Shown here one piece after another: positions 1 to 7,162 of a DNA stretch of 10,879 nucleotides. The DNA is from CAYPZL01 sp964415045 (lineage in GTDB: Bacteria; Planctomycetota; Phycisphaerae; Sedimentisphaerales; Anaerobacaceae): assembly GCA_964415045.1 (NCBI GenBank), contig CAYPZL010000184.1, forward strand, positions 1 through 10,879. Direction: 5' to 3'. A program made the translations under genes and the position numbers. The notes beneath the pieces were generated by a model, which saw only the letters and a program-made list of their open reading frames with translations, ran no database searches and had not been told where the DNA came from. Numbering within the stretch: position 1 is the first letter of the stretch; the number at the start of each line of letters is the position of its first letter.

Positions 1-1
1 T

Positions 2-163
2 CCGCTCCAGGACAAATATCGGCAACGCGGACCAATTTACTCGAATCTACTTAGCGCTTACCGTTGCGAAATCTATGCTGAGAGGCAACAGCCTCTCCAC
101 GGCAGGGCAGCCGCATTCGAACAGACTCCGTCCCCGTCGGTTACCACCCTGGTGGCAACTTAG
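2..163 (+). CDS. Possible C-terminal fragment of an unidentified protein, cut by the window edge
   Basis: Reading frame 2 is open from the left edge for 53 codons and stops at a TAG at 161-163. The predicted tail is polar with no transmembrane segment; it contains KYRQRGPIYSNLL near the start and ends in TTLVAT. I recognise no family. A 53-codon open frame is not rare by chance, and there is no start codon context to test because the beginning lies outside the window. No clear terminator follows: the small hairpin at 80-97 lies inside the frame. It is equally possible that this is non-coding DNA, so treat it as a candidate only. Confidence 0.2.
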   Translation, partial: PLQDKYRQRGPIYSNLLSAYRCEIYAERQQPLHGRAAAFEQTPSPSVTTLVAT

Positions 164-709
164 CTCAATCCGGCCCCATCTCACGCGACTTAACAGCCAC
201 TTAGTCAGTGGTTGGAACGGAGTCCCTTGCTGCCTCCGCGCATGCCGCCAAACTGCCTATGAACGAAGGCTCAACACAACCATTGTTATCGTCCCTCAGG
301 GTGTTAACAATTAGGCTTTTCGGATCAAAATGCGCGATCGCAGGAGCAAAAGGGGCATTCTCCACAATAATACCCTGTAGGACAACTTCATTCTAAGCAC
401 GCCTACCCCCTCAGGCCACTGATTCAATAAACCCCTGCGTCTCTATATAGCCCTTCAAACCGTTCGCCATTCACACGGGCACCCCATACCCATCCGTGCA
501 ACCATTATTCATGCCTTGTGAACCGACAAAGGTCAAGTCCAACCACTCAAAATACCGCCTCGTTCAGTTTCTTCCATTTTGTGCGTCCCATAAGAACCAA
601 GACCGACATCTCAGCGTATGCCAGGGTTTTGTCAGAAGCAAGCAAGACGCGCTGACAGCGAAGCCGGTACTACTTTTTGTTGGTTTGGGGAAGGTTTCGT
701 AGATTTAAC
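164..709. other. Long stretch with no convincing gene
   Basis: No frame on either strand shows a recognisable domain together with a plausible start and ribosome binding site. On the minus strand one frame is open from 392 down to a TAA at 201-203. The same frame continues upstream through stops at 393-395, 411-413, 471-473 and 564-566, with protein-like pieces between them, so a decayed gene cannot be excluded. The short plus-strand frames here are rich in Arg, Pro and Ser and lack an SD; I regard them as chance. A perfect 5-bp inverted repeat (CCACC at 144-148, GGTGG at 151-155) lies just before it. I found no tRNA or rRNA signature by eye. Confidence 0.5.
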
Positions 710-738
710 TTGACAGGATAGCTAAACACACATAAGTT
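710..738 (+). promoter_or_regulatory. Candidate sigma70-type promoter for the beta-helix/propeller gene
   Basis: A perfect -35 hexamer TTGACA occupies 710-715. A 17-base spacer leads to a weak -10 candidate, TAAGTT, at 733-738, which matches TATAAT in three of six positions. Transcription would start near 745, leaving a leader of roughly 20 bases before the ATG at 765 and just covering its SD. The position supports the 765 start, but the -10 match is poor and the call is inferred. Confidence 0.35.
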
Positions 739-753
739 CTTTGGGTGTGGCCC

Positions 754-760
754 AAGGGGG
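754..760 (+). promoter_or_regulatory. Ribosome binding site that favours the ATG at 765
   Basis: AAGGGGG ends four bases before the ATG at 765-767 and is one mismatch from AGGAGG. The competing start ATG at 888 has only an AGG two bases upstream, and the TTG at 741 has none. This site is the main reason for choosing 765. Confidence 0.5.
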
Positions 761-764
761 TAGT

Positions 765-3700
765 ATGCATATTTCGCACGTTCGCCAAGAACGATTGTGT
801 AGTACGACAGCGCGACTTATCGCTTTGGACAACCTTCAATCCGCGATTTTCGGCCATAAACGCGGCTTTGTTGCCTCTAATCAGGCTATGTCGCGCTGTC
901 GTAGTAGTCATACGAAAAAGGTGGCTTTGCCATTCCAGACTCTGGTCCTTGTCTTTCTGTGGCTGGGTGTCGTTCAGCTGCCAGCAAGCGCATCCGTCTA
1001 CTATCTCGATTCAATTGAGGGAAACGATCTCAACTCGGGATCGCAGCAGGAACCATTTCGGACTATCTCTGTGGCCGTGAATGCACTGGAGGCAGGCGAC
1101 ACCTTGTTCGTTCGCGACGGGGACTACCAAGGTATTGAATTTTGGTCCGACTCGAACCACAGCGGCTGGTTTACGATTGAAGCCGACACAGGGCATTCGC
1201 CGAGTTTCACCTACGCCAAGATAGGCTACAACATCGGCGCCGGCTACGACAAATATGTTCATCTGAGAGGTTTGTCTTTCAGAGGAGCCACCACCGTATA
1301 CACAGGTTTAGAAGCGGCCGTCTCCTGTATTAATGCAAACCATGTTCGCATAGAGAAGTGCGACTTCACCGGTCCCGGGGGCTCTAACAACGATACCTGC
1401 GCCGTGGCGGTGCATCGCAACTGCAACGAAGTCCGAATTGACCATTGTCACATACACGGCTCAACCGACCATGCCAATGCCTACGGAGACGAGGGCGGCT
1501 ACGATACTGGAATCTGGTCGGCCGGGGGCAGCACGGACCTGGATATTATCGCCACAGAAGTCACCGATTGCCAGCAAGCCGTGAGCGTGGCAAGCCTCCG
1601 TCGCTTGGCAATTGAAGGCTGCAATCTCCACGACAATTACTACGACGGCATCCAAATGCAAGGGGTCAATGATTGCAACGTGTACGATTGCAGCATAATT
1701 AACACTGACTTGCCAATTCGGAGCCGGTTTGAGGGATCGTACACTTACTCCGATGCGACGAAGACTATCACCGCAACGGGAGAACCGTTCCTCAACGTGA
1801 CTGATTCGAATCAACTTCGTGTCTACAACGGCAGTCTGTCTCTCTGGTGCACAATTCACAGCGTGCCGACCGCTAATACTATCGTCGTGAACACTGGATT
1901 CGGGCCAAATTTTGATGGGTCCGTTACGCGGATCGACGTTTCCTGCGGCGTACACGCAGACGCCATACAAACATTCAACGGCTACCAAGATTCCAGCGTG
2001 TACCAGCCAAACAAGAACATTCGAATCAAGCGGTGTGAGTTGAGAGGCTCTTCTCGACAAATCCTGTGGCTTAATGCCTTAGATGACGACAATCCCCCCC
2101 AGGAAGAACCAGGCAGTTACTTGACCGTTGAGAACTGCCTGATCGTGGACCTCACGGGCCGAGGCGGCGATACCGTCGGGTTACACAATTTCCAACATGT
2201 TACATGGAATAACAACACGGTAGGCGGAACGTGTGATTGGGGAGATGCCGTCTCGGTGGACGAGTGTTATTCGAACATTTTCTACCTGTGGACGGTTGAC
2301 ATCGCGGGCGGAGCAACCATTGCCAATGAAGATCACAACCTCATGCTGCGTCAGTGGGGAACCGACAAGTGGGGCGGCTATACTCTGGGGCCAAACTCCA
2401 GGGAGATCTACGCTGGCGGCAGTAGAGATGAGGATGAGAACTGGGTTGACCTATTCTCGGCTGTGGAGGATGGATCCTTCAGATTCGGCATCATCAATGG
2501 TGGGGATTACAGACTTTCTTCCCAAAGTCTTGCTCGCGGTGCCGGTGACCCAGTCAACTCGGCACTAGACGATGTTCGGAACAAGCAGCGGGACGATAGC
2601 CCTGATGCCGGGTGCTATGAATATCATGGCCCGGTTATGGCTGACATCAGCGATGTGAGTGTTGAGGAAAATGAAGTCGTGACCTTTTCCGTGACTGCCG
2701 TCGATTCCGATCACAACCCCATCATCTATTCGGCAAGTGGACAGCCGTTTGGCCTTGGCGCTACCTTCACCGGGCAGACGTTCAATTGGAATACCAGCGG
2801 TGTGCAGGCGGGAACGTACGAGGTGACTTTTGTCGCCAGTGATGGGGAGGAGTATGATTCGCAGGTGGTTACGATTACGGTGCTGGGAGATAATCAGGCG
2901 CCGGTGTTGGGGGCGATTGGGGATAAGTCTGCGACTGAGGGGGTTTCTTTGGGGTTTTCGGTTGGTGGGTCCGATGCTGATGGGGATTCTTTGAGTTATT
3001 CGGCGAGCGGGGTGCCGAGTGGGGCTTCGTTTTCGGAGACTACAGGGGCATTCTCATGGACGCCTTCGGCTGGGCAGGCCGGGACCTATAATGTAACGTT
3101 TTCCGTTACGGATGGCTTGGCTACCGATTCGGAGACGATTACGATTACGGTCCAGAGTGTGGCGTCCACCAATACGCCGCCTGTGCTGGCCTCTATCGGC
3201 AGCAAATCGGTCAATGAGGCTGCGTATTTAGGCTTCTCGGTCAGCGCCACTGATGCCGACGGCGATTCAATCACATACTCCGCAGACAATCTGCCGAGCG
3301 GAGCCAGCTTCGCGGGGCAGAGCTTTAGCTGGACCCCAACGTCGGCTCAGGTCGGCTCGCACCAGATCACCTTCGTAGCCAGTGACGGCCAGTCGCAGGA
3401 CTCCGAGACGATCACGGTCAACGTCGTGAGCATCGGCCTGGACAAGGCCGCGCCGGTAGTGGCGGGACGTTCGCCGGGGGCCGACGCCATCCAGGTGACT
3501 CGGAATCATCTCGTGAGGCTTCACGTCACGGACAGCGGTCGAGGGGTGGATGCCGAAACGGTGGTCATTCGGGTGAACAATCAAACGATCTACCAGGGCG
3601 GCTCGGAAACGTACACCAGCGCGTACGGCCGCTGCGGTCGCTCGGGCACGAAAAGCGACTATCAGTTCGTCTATCAGCCCAACGAACTCTTTGACTTCGA

Positions 3701-5492
3701 CGAAGTGGTGACCGTAAGCGTCAACGCGGCCGACCTCGAAGGCAACGTCATGACGCCGCATTCTTACTCGTTCGTAACCGAGATGTGGGCCTTCGGGAAC
3801 AACTGGGCGGTCGGCGGCGACGTCGGCGCCGCCAAGGGCAGTCCGGCCACGGCCAGCAACCCCGCCGGAGACATCTGGGCGGCCTGGCATGCGGGCGCCG
3901 AAGGCGACCGGGACATCTATGTCAGCCGGCTCGACGCAGGTGCAGATGCATTCGCCGGCGCCACGCGACTGACCACGAGCCTGATGGACCAGTGCAACCC
4001 GGACGTGGCCGTAGGCGCCGACGGCAGCATCTACGTCGTGTGGCAGGACAACGAACGCGGCAACTGGGATATCTTCGTCTCGGTCTCCGCCGACGGCGAG
4101 GCCTGGTCTCGCCCCGTCCAGGTGACCGATTCCAACGACAACGAAGTCAATCCCGCCATCGTCGTTGACGGCCAGTCGCCCAACCGCGTCTACATCGCCT
4201 GGCAGGACGACCGCAACGGCCATTACGACATCTATGTGGCCAGTTCCGTCAGCGCTTTCGTCAACGACACCGTCTCGCGCGTGACGACAGACGCGGCGGA
4301 CCAGACCGATCCGGATCTGGCCGTCGATGGGCGAAACGTCGTTACTGTGGTATGGACCGACATGCGGGCCGGGCAGGCGGACCTGTACGCCGCGGCATCC
4401 GACAACGGCCCCTGGACCAACGTGCCGCTCGTGACCGCCTCCGGCAACCAGACGGATGCGGCCGTGGCGATCGCACCGGGCGGCTCCGTCCTGCACGTGC
4501 TGTGGGTTGACGACCGGGCGGGCAACAGCGACATCTACTATGCACGATCGGAGGCCTTGCCCGACAGTCCGCTCACCGGCAGATCCATCATCGACGACAC
4601 GTCGTGGGCGCAACAGCTCATGCCTGCCATTGCGTGCGCCGGCGACGACAAGGCCTTCGCCTGCTGGCAGGACTTCCGCCACGCCGTCAACGGCCTCGAC
4701 TCGGATCTCTTCCTGGCGGAACTGAGATCGGGATCCGCCCACACGAACGTGCTCATCGCCGACGACGGCACAAACGCCAATCAAAGCCAACCGGCCGTGG
4801 GCATCGACGCATACGGAAATCCCTATGTCGTGTGGACCGACGACCGGGGCGCGACGGACGAAATTTACTATGCCGCCACCACCTTCGTCAATCCGGTCCC
4901 GCTGGACTCCAAGCTCGTAACGAAGGAGGCAGGTGCCACCGTTGGGCCGGATCCGCAGTACATCGACAGTGTCGAAGACGTCTCGATCATCGTGCCGGCC
5001 GGTGCGTGCCAAACAGATATGCAAATCACCATCGCGGAGATTCTCAATCCGCAGGCCCTGCCGGTCGAGTGCCTGGGCAGTTTCGATTTGGGGCCCAGCG
5101 GTATCGAATTCAATCAACCCGTGACGGTCACGATACCATATCTCTTTGCGGCCGCAGGCAGCTCGGCCGTACCGTACTGGTATGACGGCCTTACGGGAGC
5201 TCTGAGCCAGCAGGGCATCACGGACATCAAGAACCTCGTGATCTCCTCGGATCTCAACGCCCTGCAGTTCAAGACAACGCACTTTACGCCGTTCTATCTC
5301 GTCGTCAGCGACCCGGAGCCCAGCGCGGCCGTGGGCGGCGGCGGAGGCGGTGGAGGCGGCTGTTCGGTTTCGGCAACCGGCAGCGGCGTACCCCAGGAGC
5401 TTCTGTTGCCCTACGCAATTGTGGCTCTCACCATAGCGGTGCTGAGACGCCGAGACAGGAAAAAACGCAGGTCCGTACCGGCGGCAGACTGA
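765..5492 (+). CDS. Giant secreted surface protein: beta-helix, Ig-like repeats, seven-blade propeller, C-terminal anchor tag
   Basis: The predicted 1575-residue exported protein is probably a surface-anchored carbohydrate-binding or degrading factor. Residues from the ATG at 765: a signal peptide, with its hydrophobic core at 53-72 and likely cleavage after PASA at 76; a DUF1565-like opening (79-121, with YYLDS, GDTLFVRDGDY); a right-handed parallel beta-helix to about 492, with an inserted beta module at 317-392, then a tail to 620; three He_PIG-like Ig domains (623-706, 711-796, 805-887); a further Ig-like domain (893-1005); seven propeller blades (1017-1374); a ZU5-like domain (1383-1458, VPAGA...FDLGPSGIEF); and Gly9-Cys, a hydrophobic helix and a basic tail (1524-1569). 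I see no certain catalytic residues; HADAIQ (396-401) resembles a lyase or hydrolase helix motif but does not fix an activity. The start is uncertain: ATG at 888 gives a textbook 35-residue signal peptide but a poor SD. Codon use changes sharply inside the gene. It stands alone and is followed by a terminator. Confidence 0.85.
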   Translation: MHISHVRQERLCSTTARLIALDNLQSAIFGHKRGFVASNQAMSRCRSSHTKKVALPFQTLVLVFLWLGVVQLPASASVYYLDSIEGNDLNSGSQQEPFRTISVAVNALEAGDTLFVRDGDYQGIEFWSDSNHSGWFTIEADTGHSPSFTYAKIGYNIGAGYDKYVHLRGLSFRGATTVYTGLEAAVSCINANHVRIEKCDFTGPGGSNNDTCAVAVHRNCNEVRIDHCHIHGSTDHANAYGDEGGYDTGIWSAGGSTDLDIIATEVTDCQQAVSVASLRRLAIEGCNLHDNYYDGIQMQGVNDCNVYDCSIINTDLPIRSRFEGSYTYSDATKTITATGEPFLNVTDSNQLRVYNGSLSLWCTIHSVPTANTIVVNTGFGPNFDGSVTRIDVSCGVHADAIQTFNGYQDSSVYQPNKNIRIKRCELRGSSRQILWLNALDDDNPPQEEPGSYLTVENCLIVDLTGRGGDTVGLHNFQHVTWNNNTVGGTCDWGDAVSVDECYSNIFYLWTVDIAGGATIANEDHNLMLRQWGTDKWGGYTLGPNSREIYAGGSRDEDENWVDLFSAVEDGSFRFGIINGGDYRLSSQSLARGAGDPVNSALDDVRNKQRDDSPDAGCYEYHGPVMADISDVSVEENEVVTFSVTAVDSDHNPIIYSASGQPFGLGATFTGQTFNWNTSGVQAGTYEVTFVASDGEEYDSQVVTITVLGDNQAPVLGAIGDKSATEGVSLGFSVGGSDADGDSLSYSASGVPSGASFSETTGAFSWTPSAGQAGTYNVTFSVTDGLATDSETITITVQSVASTNTPPVLASIGSKSVNEAAYLGFSVSATDADGDSITYSADNLPSGASFAGQSFSWTPTSAQVGSHQITFVASDGQSQDSETITVNVVSIGLDKAAPVVAGRSPGADAIQVTRNHLVRLHVTDSGRGVDAETVVIRVNNQTIYQGGSETYTSAYGRCGRSGTKSDYQFVYQPNELFDFDEVVTVSVNAADLEGNVMTPHSYSFVTEMWAFGNNWAVGGDVGAAKGSPATASNPAGDIWAAWHAGAEGDRDIYVSRLDAGADAFAGATRLTTSLMDQCNPDVAVGADGSIYVVWQDNERGNWDIFVSVSADGEAWSRPVQVTDSNDNEVNPAIVVDGQSPNRVYIAWQDDRNGHYDIYVASSVSAFVNDTVSRVTTDAADQTDPDLAVDGRNVVTVVWTDMRAGQADLYAAASDNGPWTNVPLVTASGNQTDAAVAIAPGGSVLHVLWVDDRAGNSDIYYARSEALPDSPLTGRSIIDDTSWAQQLMPAIACAGDDKAFACWQDFRHAVNGLDSDLFLAELRSGSAHTNVLIADDGTNANQSQPAVGIDAYGNPYVVWTDDRGATDEIYYAATTFVNPVPLDSKLVTKEAGATVGPDPQYIDSVEDVSIIVPAGACQTDMQITIAEILNPQALPVECLGSFDLGPSGIEFNQPVTVTIPYLFAAAGSSAVPYWYDGLTGALSQQGITDIKNLVISSDLNALQFKTTHFTPFYLVVSDPEPSAAVGGGGGGGGGCSVSATGSGVPQELLLPYAIVALTIAVLRRRDRKKRRSVPAAD
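2630..3425 (+). repeat. Three tandem Ig-like (He_PIG type) repeats within the first gene
   Basis: Three successive units of about 85 residues share the order PVL-x-IG, a DADGDS turn, LPSGASF, FSWTP and a closing TF-x-x-SDG...SETITI. Units two and three (about 2895-3150 and 3177-3425) are close to each other; unit one (2633-2884) is divergent and lacks the DADGD turn. Such domains are usually spacers or adhesive modules of surface proteins. Units two and three are alike as protein but use very different third bases, so they are not a recent DNA duplication. Confidence 0.75.
3813..4895 (+). repeat. Seven-blade beta-propeller repeats within the first gene
   Basis: Seven copies of a W-x-D-D-R-x-G-x-x-D-I-Y type motif begin at residues 1041, 1093, 1146, 1197, 1247, 1301 and 1357 (numbered from the ATG at 765), a spacing of 50 to 56 residues. 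Each is preceded by a P-x-x-A/V-V-x-x-x-G strand. The best copies are WQDDRNGHYDIY, WVDDRAGNSDIY and WTDDRGATDEIY. The first blade (WHAGAEGDRDIY) is the weakest, and the sixth carries a short insertion. Seven such units fit one closed propeller of the TolB/sialidase-like kind, usually a binding module. No sialidase Arg triad or Asp-box series is apparent. Confidence 0.75.
5334..5492 (+). other. Gly-Cys / transmembrane / basic C-terminal sorting tag
   Basis: Nine consecutive Gly codons (5334-5360) are followed by Cys (TGT, 5361-5363), a short Ser/Thr/Gly linker, a hydrophobic helix (LLLPYAIVALTIAVL) and the basic cluster RRRDRKKRR before the stop. This three-part layout resembles the MYXO-CTERM, JDVT-CTERM and Synerg-CTERM families, in which the Cys is thought to be processed and lipid-anchored after cleavage by a CPBP-type intramembrane protease. 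No such protease gene is in the window. The assignment to any one of these families is not secure. Confidence 0.6.
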
Positions 5493-5529
5493 CAACGGTC
5501 AATTCCACACCGATACTGTTGGCCTCATC

Positions 5530-5567
5530 ATGCCGGCTCCTTGCATCCCTTGGAGCCGGCATTTTTT
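5530..5567 (+). terminator. Strong intrinsic terminator after the first gene
   Basis: A perfect 11-bp stem (ATGCCGGCTCC at 5530-5540, GGAGCCGGCAT at 5552-5562) encloses an 11-base loop and runs into six T residues (5562-5567). It begins 38 bases after the TGA of the large + strand gene. No T run exists on the other side, so it should act on the + strand only and would shield the converging minus-strand gene from readthrough. Confidence 0.9.
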
Positions 5568-5589
5568 CGTTTCCGATTACGAGGTTGTG

Positions 5590-6681
5590 TCAGGCCCGGA
5601 CGATTTTCGAACGTCCCCGCCGCATGTTTGCCGTGGCGTTGCGTGTGTCGATGACGAGCCGAGCGTTCCGCACGATCCAATCGTAGTCGTAGTCGGTGTG
5701 ATTGGTGGCGATCACCACGACGTCATACCCGCCGAGCATTTTCTCGGAGAGCTTCCTGCTCTTCATCCGAAGATCGTACTCCCGCTGCCTGTGGGTCCGG
5801 GGAATGTAGGGATCGTTGTAATCCACGCGGGCCCCCTTGGCCCGAAACCGCTCGATCAGCTCCAGGGAAGGAGATTCACGCACGTCGTCGATGTCGGGCT
5901 TGTAGGCCAGGCCCAGGATGAGGATGCGGGCCCCTTTGAGGCTCTTCTTGTGCTCGTTCAAGGCATCGGCCGTCCTCTGCACCACATACTGGGGCATACC
6001 GGTATTGATCTCGCCTGCCAGCTCAATGAAGCGGGTGGGCAAGCTGTACTGGCGGGCCTTCCACGTGAGGTAGAACGGATCGATGGGGATGCAGTGGCCG
6101 CCCAGGCCCGGCCCGGGATAGAACGGACTGAAGCCAAATGGCTTGGTGCTCGCGGCCCGGATCACCTCCCAGACATCGATCCCCATCCGGTCGAAGAGCA
6201 TCTTCAACTCGTTTACGAGGGCGATATTGACGCATCGATAGGTATTTTCCAGAATTTTGGCCGCCTCAGCCGTCTCACAGCTATCTACGGGCACGAGCGT
6301 TTCGATGGCGTATGTGTAAATTTCGACGGCTCGCTTCAGACTCTTCTTGCCGTAGCCGCCGATCACCTTCGGGATCGTGGCGGTGCGGAAATCCAAGTTG
6401 CCTCAACATATGGCGTCCGGCTTGGCGAGCTGCGCCATATTGCTTGTGGCGCGAAATCGGCCCGACTGGACCATTTCAGCCATCGTTTCGCTCGCAAGGT
6501 GCTTTATGGGGCTCACACCGCGATTGATCGACGCTACGGCGTTAGTATTGATGTCGAAACCAAGGACTCTCGCACCGCCTTTATAGAACTCGCGTGCCAG
6601 CGGCAAGCCCACGTAACCCAGCCCAACAATCCCGACACTGAGAGCCTGGCCCGTCTGTGCCCTTCTCTTGCCTGTCGTCAT
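5590..6681 (-). pseudogene. wbpA: Broken UDP-N-acetylglucosamine 6-dehydrogenase (internal deletion plus TGA)
   Basis: Intact members oxidise UDP-GlcNAc (or a related UDP-sugar) at C6 with NAD in two steps, feeding cytoplasmic synthesis of uronic-acid sugars for capsule or O-antigen. The first 92 codons (6681 to 6406) carry the Rossmann motif GIVGLGYVGLPLA and end at KPDAIC. TGA follows at 6403-6405. The same frame then continues with GNLDFRTATIPKVIGG to a normal C-terminus, including KILENTYR, the catalytic-Cys motif GGHCIPIDP and the C-terminal motif LAYKPDIDDVRESP. The family normally has about 75 residues between KPDAI and the LDFRT segment, covering VPTP and ESTTYPGTT; these are absent, and 363 codons remain of a usual 435 or so. 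A clean in-frame deletion with a junction stop best explains this. The start is ATG 6679-6681 with a strong SD. No other frame damage is visible, so the loss looks recent. Assignment to WbpA rather than TviB or WecC relatives is by motif memory. Confidence 0.85.
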
Positions 6682-6684
6682 GAT

Positions 6685-6692
6685 AACCTCCC
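6685..6692 (-). promoter_or_regulatory. Ribosome binding site of the broken dehydrogenase
   Basis: GGGAGGTT read on the minus strand; its GGGAGG core lies five bases before the ATG at 6681-6679. This near-perfect site fixes the start and shows that the expression signal survives although the reading frame is broken. Confidence 0.7.
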
Positions 6693-7150
6693 AAACAGTT
6701 CAATAACCGCTCTGTCGGACAAAAATCGAGGCTCGTTCAGGCTGGGACTCGGCATTTCCCCGCTCCGAGACGTTTGAAGGCAGCACTCCCGGGGCCTCTG
6801 CAACTGTAATGTGGCCTTTCGTAGCAACGGTTCGCTCGCCTTCGACGGCGGACTCGCAACCGCCCGAAGAGCTTCCCCAAACGCCCCTTAAGCTTGTAAA
6901 CACTTGTTAGAAATACACTTAGCGACATTCAATCGACTGGGGTGGGTAGCCCTCGTTTTTGGCCTTCTGCAGGTGCCCCAGGCCCATGCGTCACATTGGT
7001 GCTGAAGGCGAACGCCGATTCGGCCGACATTGTCTGAGAGCAGGAAAACTGCGGAAAAAGCGTTATAAACTCAGGCCGCGATGGCACTACTTTAACGGAC
7101 CTATCCATCGGGTATTAGAAACAGGAGTCTTTTGGCAGTCTCGATTCAGA
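6693..7150. other. Divergent intergenic region between the broken dehydrogenase and the PPC gene
   Basis: The + strand frame is open from 6959, but its translation before 7163 is Arg- and His-rich, lacks an SD and is not protein-like, so I treat it as untranslated leader. TATAAA at 7064-7069 could be a -10 element, but I see no matching -35. I looked for a GEMM-type or other riboswitch core and recognised none. Promoters for both divergent genes should lie here. Confidence 0.45.
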
Positions 7151-7156
7151 GAGGAG
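7151..7156 (+). promoter_or_regulatory. Ribosome binding site fixing the ATG at 7163
   Basis: GAGGAG lies six bases before the ATG at 7163-7165, and the following residues form a good signal peptide. Together these reject the upstream in-frame start at 6959. Confidence 0.8.
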
Positions 7157-7162
7157 TACACA

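Noticed and set aside
80..97. Hairpin GAGAGGC-AACA-GCCTCTC as a terminator
   Set aside because: Only a 7-bp stem, no T run on either side, and it lies within the only open frame at the left edge.
3267..5495. A 742-codon minus-strand open frame opposite the propeller region
   Set aside because: It is the mirror of a GC-rich, C/G-ending coding strand; the translation is Arg-, Val- and Gly-rich without domains, while the + strand shows clear repeats.
6403..6405. TGA read as Trp, Gly or selenocysteine in the dehydrogenase
   Set aside because: TGA ends the first large gene at 5490-5492 and Trp is encoded by TGG throughout. Recoding would not restore the missing 75 or so residues, and the position is not a family selenocysteine site.
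5530..6777. A 415-codon plus-strand open frame over the dehydrogenase
   Set aside because: The minus strand carries family motifs GLGYVGLPLA, GGHCIPIDP and DDVRESP; the plus-strand frame has none and begins inside the terminator hairpin.
7064..7100. Sigma-54 or riboswitch element before the PPC gene
   Set aside because: TGGCAC near 7083 lacks the downstream TTGC at the required spacing, and I found no conserved riboswitch core by eye.
6959..7162. N-terminal extension of the PPC gene to the ATG-less start at 6959
   Set aside because: No SD, an Arg-rich and atypical translation, and it would bury the signal peptide; ATG 7163 has SD GAGGAG and an immediate signal sequence.
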